Positions 59,005 to 64,000 of a DNA stretch of 64,000 nt are shown piece by piece. Every line of letters begins with the position of its first letter. Position 1 is the stretch's first letter. This stretch comes from Stentor roeselii (Eukaryota; Ciliophora; Heterotrichea; Heterotrichida; Stentoridae), in assembly GCA_006503475.1 (NCBI GenBank), contig RSEH01000099.1, forward strand, positions 89,742 through 153,741, in the 5' to 3' direction. The notes under the pieces are model-generated. The model had not been told where the DNA came from. It saw only the letters and a list, made by a program, of their open reading frames with translations, and ran no database searches. A program made the translations under genes and the position numbers.

Positions 59005-59235
59005 ATGGAAGGAAGAAAGCTCGTCACAATCTTTGCTGAAATGTCTTGTGAAGGCTGCTCAGGTGCAATAACCAGAATATTATCAAAAATTCCAGGACTA
59101 TCAGACATAACCTGTTCAATCCAAGATCAAAGAGTAACTTTCAGTGCCGATCCTTCATTCAATTCTGAAATCGCAATATCAAAACTTCAAGTCTGGGCGG
59201 AAGCATCAGGAAAGCAAGTAAGTTTAATTAGTTAA
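59005..59235 (+). CDS. ATX1: ATX1/ATOX1-type copper chaperone (HMA domain)
   Basis: A 76-residue single HMA domain. The metal site MSCEGC (13-18) is the MxCxxC copper motif, followed by the family pattern GAITRILSKIPGLSDITCS and a final strand GKQVSLIS. It should carry Cu(I) from uptake to P-type ATPases in the secretory pathway. The frame ends TAA; a GTAAG...TAG string overlaps the last codons (59219-59232) but splicing it would destroy the last strand, so it is not used. Complete gene. Confidence 0.95.
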   Translation: MEGRKLVTIFAEMSCEGCSGAITRILSKIPGLSDITCSIQDQRVTFSADPSFNSEIAISKLQVWAEASGKQVSLIS

Positions 59236-59281
59236 AAATTCTAAAAATCTAAAATCTTAAAAATCCAAACCATACCAAAAA

Positions 59282-61678
59282 TTAATACTCTTTAATTTTC
59301 GTGCAAATTTCTCTATAAATCTTTTCCGCCTTCTGAGCACTTGCAAAGGCTTTGGCCCTGTCCTTCTCAAACTTAAGCAATTCAATAAAATCCTTAATAG
59401 CACAAACGCCATCATGCAACATAACATTATGCTTAACAGCGATTTTTCCAATTTTATACAAAAACAACGGATCACTACAAACTGACAAAAAATTTATTTC
59501 TTTTCCTGAAGAAATCGCAGAATATTCTTTTCTATCTTCATTTTCAATGACTTTCTCATCTTGTGTCTTTTTTTTGCAATAAACTTTTGTATCTGAGACC
59601 CTTTCTGTGACTATTCTTTGAGATCTTCGTGATGCGAACTTAAGACTCATCCCTGGGAAGGCCGCTGCTTCTTCAGCGATTAATTTATAAGAAAGGTCTC
59701 TTACCTCAAAGGTCGAGTCGATGAAAGAGTTTTTGTAAGAACTGAAGTTGTAGGTGTTAAGAGACTCTCCACAGTTAATGTGAGCGTTGGCAAGTTCTTG
59801 AAGGTCTTTCGCACGTTGAAGGAATTTCGTGTATTGAATTGAAGCGAAGGGTATCGGGGGAAGGACTTTCGCGATTAGCTTTAAGATGAGGATCGCTTTT
59901 CCAGGTTTGTTGTTTTTTACCATTATTTTAGCGTATAAGTGATTTACCCTTACCCAGACATGGGCTGGGACTTGATAGTTTTTACACTTTGCGACCATTT
60001 CACAGGCCACTGTCTTCATGCATCTTAGGTTGTTTTGCATGCCGAGGTACTCTAAGAGCAAAAAATGAGCATTCATTTTCACTGTGGATATACCTGATAC
60101 TGCGTATAGCTTTTTAAGCGCTTCGTCGTGTCTTCCGGTTTTCCAGAGCATCTTGGCCAGAAGGACGTCGACTGTTATTTTGTGAAGGTCTTTTACTTGG
60201 GAGCAGAGACTTTTGCAGAGTTTATATCCTTCAGCGTTGAGGTTCCCCGCCAGTATTTTTTCAACTTTTTCTACTTTTTCAATGCTTGGCTGTATATCGA
60301 GAATCCAGGAACGAAGTTCGTTCATCTTGCGAGTATAGCTCGGACTAAGACAAGCCAACGCTTGTTTTACTGTCTCGTATGCCTCGATGTGCTGCCTTCC
60401 TTGCATGTACCCTTTTGACAGCCAGTAGTAGATTAGACCTAAACGTGATGGGTCGCAGAGACGGGTGCATTCTTGAAGTGCGCCGATTGCTGTGCCGTTG
60501 AAGTTGTAGTCGTCTGATTTTACACAATACTTTCCATACAAAAAAAGAAAAACCGGGTAAGTCGGGTTTTCAATAAATTTTTTCTGCAGACACGAAAGAC
60601 ACTCAGAAGTTCTTTTCAACTTAAAAAGAGTCTTCGCCAAAAAGCAATTGAAAAGAATATAATACTCATGATAATCACTACTGTTAATCAAAAGAAAAGC
60701 CTCAGAAATAATGCACTCAGCCTGATCAAAATCTTTAACATTATAAAAGTAATGATACCAAAGTCTAATATACCCTTCAGGACGTTTACTATGACTTAAA
60801 ACCAATTGTTTCAAGATATCAAGTCCTTTCTGCCAATCATTCCTAAAGAAAAAAACCTCACTCCAAGCAAGATACCCATAAAACTTATCAATTTCAATAA
60901 TCTTCGTCGCATAAAATTCCGGAACTTCCAAAAAATCAACTTTAAAACTCAATTCCATAATCGCCCAAAAGTTTTCAACAGTTTTCAAATTCAAATCGAC
61001 TTCCACCGTTCTATTCCTAATAATTCCCATACACAAAATCCTAGAAAAGAAGCTTTTAGTCCCAACAGTTTCATTTTCAGTACATCTTGAAACTTTAACA
61101 TTAAGTGAATTAAGCCACTGCTTGTAAAGTGGGTCAGGGCAATTATCAAATGCAAGTTTTAAGTACTCGACAGCCGCTTCGAACTGGGCTTGATACGCGA
61201 GGAGCCTGGCAAGTCCGAAGTAAGACTCATGACATGCGGAATTGACAAAAATTTCTTTACAAGCGAAAATTTCATGATCGGGAATCATGGAATGAAGATG
61301 GCTTGCCTTGACAATAAAAAAGACCAGAGACGAGCCGAGGTCGAACTTTCCTGAAGGCTGTTCGGGCAAGTTTTCAGTCATTTCTTGAACCTCTCTTGCC
61401 ATTGACCGTTCTTTTATCTGTTGTTGAGCTCTTTCTTCAATCTCTTCTGCATTTGTGAAGGAGAACTTGTTTAAGTACTGCGCGCCTCTGAATAGGAATT
61501 ACTTGAATTTCTGCCAAAGAACTTGATTTTTTGGACTTATCTTCAAGTTGCCCTTGCAGATCTCGTAAAAACGATCGGCTTCGATTTCAGTTTGGGAACT
61601 GTCGTTGCTTAGGAAACTTGGATGAGTTGATGAACGCACGTGAACTACTTCGAATGGAAGGTTTTGGTCGGATTCCAT
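59282..61678 (-). CDS. TPR-repeat protein, 793 aa, two exons
   Basis: Two frames join across a 15-nt intron (61488-61502, GTAATTCCTATTCAG); the joined product starts MESDQNLPFEVVHV and reads ...WQKFKGAQYLNKFSFTNAEE through the junction. About ten to twelve helix-pair repeats of TPR style follow (for example YFGLARLLAYQAQFEAAVEYLKLAFDNCP, key residues YFGLA...FEAAVEYL, and HDEALKKLYAVSG), covering most of 120-600. The C-terminal 150 residues are basic and less ordered. The size and irregular repeats recall BBS, IFT or CDC27-type scaffolds, but I cannot name it. The start is 11 bp from the divergent + strand start. An in-frame Met at 61732 is possible but would overlap that gene. Confidence 0.85.
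61488..61502 (-). other. 15-nt intron (TPR gene)
   Basis: Coding-strand GTAATTCCTATTCAG, phase 2, creating an immediate TAA if retained. A at position 10. Confidence 0.88.
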
Positions 61679-61689
61679 TAATATTAAAT

Positions 61690-62673
61690 ATGAATCTGGA
61701 TGGATTTGGAAGGTTTGGATCTCTCTTTTCACAGACGATTGATGAGGAATTTGAGAGGATTAATGATGATGCTTTTAAAATCACTCCTGGATTTTTTAAT
61801 GGAAGTAACGGAATTGGATTGTTTTCTAAGCAGGATGGGATTGGGACTGCCCAAGATACTGGTAAGATTTTTGACCCGCTTAAACAAAAAAATGAAAATG
61901 GAAAGAAATCTTATCAATATCACCCAAGACTTTCACTAGATTCTAAAATTTCTGACGATTTAAGAATTTCTCTTCCTGAGAGATTTCATTTAAACTTATG
62001 TTCAGGGGAAAGAAGATCGAACTCGATAAAAAATTTTTCTGAAAATAAAAAAAGTCAAAATTTTACGGAAGAAAAACAAGCATTGAAAGATGATTTTCAG
62101 GTTGAACAGAACCAGATCAAGCCAGAATCACAAAAACTTCAACTGTCAACTCCAAGCCATTCTTTCAACAGAAACACGAAAAAAGTTCAAACTTTTCAAC
62201 CTTCTTATAGTAAGTTAGAAGGTCTAGCTACTGCAAATGAAAATTTTAAAGGATTTGAAGCGGAACCAATGAAAAATAGGGAATTTTCATTGATAAAATC
62301 TAATACGAACTTTTCACCTGTTGGGAAAAAGGATTTTTTATTGCATAGTAAAAGAAAGCAAGTGAAAAAAAAGAGCTATGTTGAAAATTTTTGTGATTTT
62401 GAAGGGTTGAATCATGATGATTGTTTAAATAAACTTGCTGAATTGAAGAATAGTATTGAAAACCAGGAATTTTGTGACTTTCGTCTTGCTGTTTTAAGTG
62501 AGAACAAAAAAAGACAATTAGAAATCGAACTTCCCGATAAAGTTTTATCATTAATGAGCAAATATTATACTTCGCTGAAAATAATTGAGGACATTCTATC
62601 ATCATCAATTCCCGAAATGCAAGAAATTGCTGATTGTTTTATAACTGACCTGCAAGATCTGAATAAAGAATAG
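61690..62673 (+). CDS. Hypothetical protein, 327 aa
   Basis: From the ATG at 61690 (MNLDGFGRFGSLFSQTIDEE); the frame is open further upstream but that part overlaps the divergent TPR gene in another frame. Most of the protein is Ser/Asn/Lys/Gln-rich and probably disordered (RRSNSIKNFSENKKSQ), with a helical C-terminal 90 residues (LNHDDCLNKLAELKNSIENQ, LPDKVLSLMSKYYTSLKIIE). No catalytic or membrane motif. The ordered tail may be an interaction domain. TAG stop. Confidence 0.75.
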   Translation: MNLDGFGRFGSLFSQTIDEEFERINDDAFKITPGFFNGSNGIGLFSKQDGIGTAQDTGKIFDPLKQKNENGKKSYQYHPRLSLDSKISDDLRISLPERFHLNLCSGERRSNSIKNFSENKKSQNFTEEKQALKDDFQVEQNQIKPESQKLQLSTPSHSFNRNTKKVQTFQPSYSKLEGLATANENFKGFEAEPMKNREFSLIKSNTNFSPVGKKDFLLHSKRKQVKKKSYVENFCDFEGLNHDDCLNKLAELKNSIENQEFCDFRLAVLSENKKRQLEIELPDKVLSLMSKYYTSLKIIEDILSSSIPEMQEIADCFITDLQDLNKE

Positions 62674-62756
62674 TCTGTATCTTTAAATAAATATCTATTT
62701 TCACAAAAATCTTAACAAAATCAATAAACTAGTCCATATTAAACTCAAATTAATTT

Positions 62757-63734
62757 CTAATTAAAACATTTTGATAACCATCTATGCTTAAAAGCATAAT
62801 CAACACTAATCCTGTCATTTGAATCAAATTTTAAACAGTCTTCAATGAATTCAAACAACCCACTGCCTTCAAACTTGATCCAGTTCTTTTTAAACATTGG
62901 AAGAACTGACCCGATCTTCCATCCGACACTCTTTGGACTGTACCCAACTGCGCAAACATATAAGATTATCCCTAGGCTCCAAATATCAGCGGCTCCAGTC
63001 ACAGAGTTTCTGAATTTCACTTCAGGAGCATCATATAAATCAGGAGTTACTTCGAAGTCAACTAAAGCTTTGCCATTTGCATTCATTTTCAAACATCTTC
63101 CAAAGTCTACAAGTTTAACCACAGGAAAATCATAATTTTCCACTGTATCAATCCACAAGTTTTCCAATTTCAAATTCAAATAAACGATTCCTTCCTGATT
63201 CAAGTACTTAAGAGCCTTCAAAACATCAAAAGTAAAAGACCTAAGTTTATCAATGCCTCGAGTAGACCTGCACATAAAAGCCTTTCTATGTTCTTCAGAA
63301 ATTTCTACAAAATATGAAGGGTTGAAGGTCCTTCCATACAAAAAAAACATTGAATCTTGCGACTCATCAGTAGCGACCAATTCTTCAATATTTGGATGAT
63401 TGAGAGACTTACTGAGGATAAGCTCATCAAAATGACAGAGATTTCGAGCCTTCATGATTTTTTCATTCTTTTTCACAGTTTTTAAGAGAAACTGTCGGCG
63501 GGATGGACGATGGAAGTATGAAGAAAGAGTGATTTCTGAAGACTTGAAGAGATTCGGATGAATCAGCTCAAGGTCTTCATGGATTGACTGAGAAGAGGTT
63601 AAGATATTTATTTGTCTGGAACTTTCTGTATCAGACTTTAAAGAATCTAGGCTTATTATAGAGATCTGTCTTTTTTTCTGCCCAATTTCTTGAGATGGGC
63701 TAAGACATCCGTCAGAAAAATCATAATAAATCAT
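62757..63734 (-). CDS. Protein-kinase-fold protein, probable pseudokinase
   Basis: A 325-residue protein. Residues 1-70 are Ser-rich. A kinase fold spans about 75-325: beta-3 Lys in FLLKTVKK, alpha-C region, then YLNLKLEN (185-192) where active kinases have HRDLKxEN, so the catalytic Asp is Asn187; DFG (210-212) and a DAPE motif are kept, as are the DIWSLGIILY helix and the C-lobe Arg (NDRISVDYAFKHRWL). The overall pattern is CAMK/SNF1-like. Loss of the HRD Asp predicts little or no phosphotransfer. The absent P-loop (no GxGxxG is visible) agrees. Likely an allosteric scaffold. Complete single exon. Confidence 0.9.
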   Translation of the reverse strand: MIYYDFSDGCLSPSQEIGQKKRQISIISLDSLKSDTESSRQINILTSSQSIHEDLELIHPNLFKSSEITLSSYFHRPSRRQFLLKTVKKNEKIMKARNLCHFDELILSKSLNHPNIEELVATDESQDSMFFLYGRTFNPSYFVEISEEHRKAFMCRSTRGIDKLRSFTFDVLKALKYLNQEGIVYLNLKLENLWIDTVENYDFPVVKLVDFGRCLKMNANGKALVDFEVTPDLYDAPEVKFRNSVTGAADIWSLGIILYVCAVGYSPKSVGWKIGSVLPMFKKNWIKFEGSGLFEFIEDCLKFDSNDRISVDYAFKHRWLSKCFN

Positions 63735-63936
63735 TTATAAGAGAAAATGTCGAATTTAGATCGATTTTTCATTAGGGGTAAATTAAGAGTGTTTGTAAAG
63801 TAGTGAAAATGATCATTTCAATATCCTTCTACCAAATCTTCTACATTAATTAATCATATTATTAATTTTTATATATAATTTCTTCTATTTTATTCACTAT
63901 TTTTAAGTTAAACTAAAGATAATCATAATGACCTAA
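63735..63936. other. Short intergenic
   Basis: About 200 bp of AT-rich sequence between two minus-strand genes; no feature seen. Confidence 0.5.
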
Positions 63937-64000
63937 CTACTTATATCCCCAAGAATGAGGAATAAAGAAAGCTTTCCATCCATACTTCTCCGAGAGGTCC
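63937..64000 (-). CDS. 3' end of a gene running off the window
   Basis: On the minus strand the last bases read DLSEKYGWKAFFIPHSWGYK and then TAG. The Trp/aromatic-rich sequence and higher GC than the flank point to a real coding end, but only about 20 residues are available, so no function can be given. The remainder lies beyond position 64000. Confidence 0.5.
   Translation of the reverse strand, partial: DLSEKYGWKAFFIPHSWGYK

Noticed and set aside
59219-59232. GTAAGTTTAATTAG, a 14-nt intron-like string at the end of the ATX1 gene.
   Set aside because: Retaining it gives the expected final beta strand GKQVSLIS of the HMA fold; splicing would replace it with an unrelated tail.
1046-63135. 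Many opposite-strand frames of 60-140 codons inside the genes listed.
   Set aside because: They are shadows of real genes, without domains and with composition mirroring the sense frame.

Overview
The window looks like nuclear DNA of a heterotrich ciliate, most likely Stentor or a close relative. Three things support this. (1) Neighbouring reading frames of single genes are joined by seven introns of exactly 15 nt, all of the form GTAA(N)9AG and mostly with an A at position 10, plus one candidate of 14 nt. (2) TAA, TAG and TGA all end clearly delimited genes, so the standard code is in use, unlike most ciliates. (3) Genes are AT-rich and packed so tightly that some convergent stop codons abut and some divergent start codons lie 11-12 nt apart. 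I saw no rRNA, tRNA, transposon or CRISPR array.

Layout. 0-9.2 kb, all minus strand: cyclic-nucleotide-domain K+ channel, LRR protein, KH-domain RNA-binding protein and a 1220-residue coiled-coil protein with two introns. 9.2-13 kb: ataxin-3-type Josephin deubiquitinase divergent from an NDR kinase, a 54-residue small gene, and an R2R3 MYB factor. 13-18 kb: two 71-bp tandem arrays, a coiled-coil gene and a WD40 array protein. 18.8-26.1 kb: a single 2438-residue surface protein (REJ/GPS type, multi-pass C-terminus) rebuilt across a 15-nt intron. 26.1-27.6 kb: no supported gene. 27.6-41.6 kb: a compact block with an IQ protein, the PP2A scaffold subunit (two introns recovering its true N- and C-termini), VPS33, a kelch protein, PACRG and coronin. 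41.6-48.5 kb: coiled-coil and lipid-anchor proteins, including a candidate outer-dynein-arm docking subunit. 48.8-51 kb: a seven-TM protein fused to a degenerate TKL kinase, next to a calmodulin-like protein. 51-58.9 kb: a 1.5-kb gene-free stretch, then a 2099-residue fusion of about 32 WD40 blades with ankyrin-like repeats and a TRP-like channel. 58.9-64 kb: ATX1-type copper chaperone, TPR protein, a hypothetical protein, a pseudokinase and the 3' end of a further gene.

Working together: there are no operons. Many products fit the biology of a large ciliated cell: axoneme and basal body (PACRG, docking-complex-like coiled coil, other coiled coils), cortex and Ca2+ signalling (calmodulin-like, IQ protein, coronin), membrane excitability (two channels), vacuolar trafficking (VPS33) and kinase/phosphatase control (NDR, PP2A-A). 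The most unusual items are the WD40-TRP channel, the 7TM-pseudokinase, and a striking strand asymmetry in which 5' flanks are almost free of G and 3' flanks almost free of C on the coding strand.
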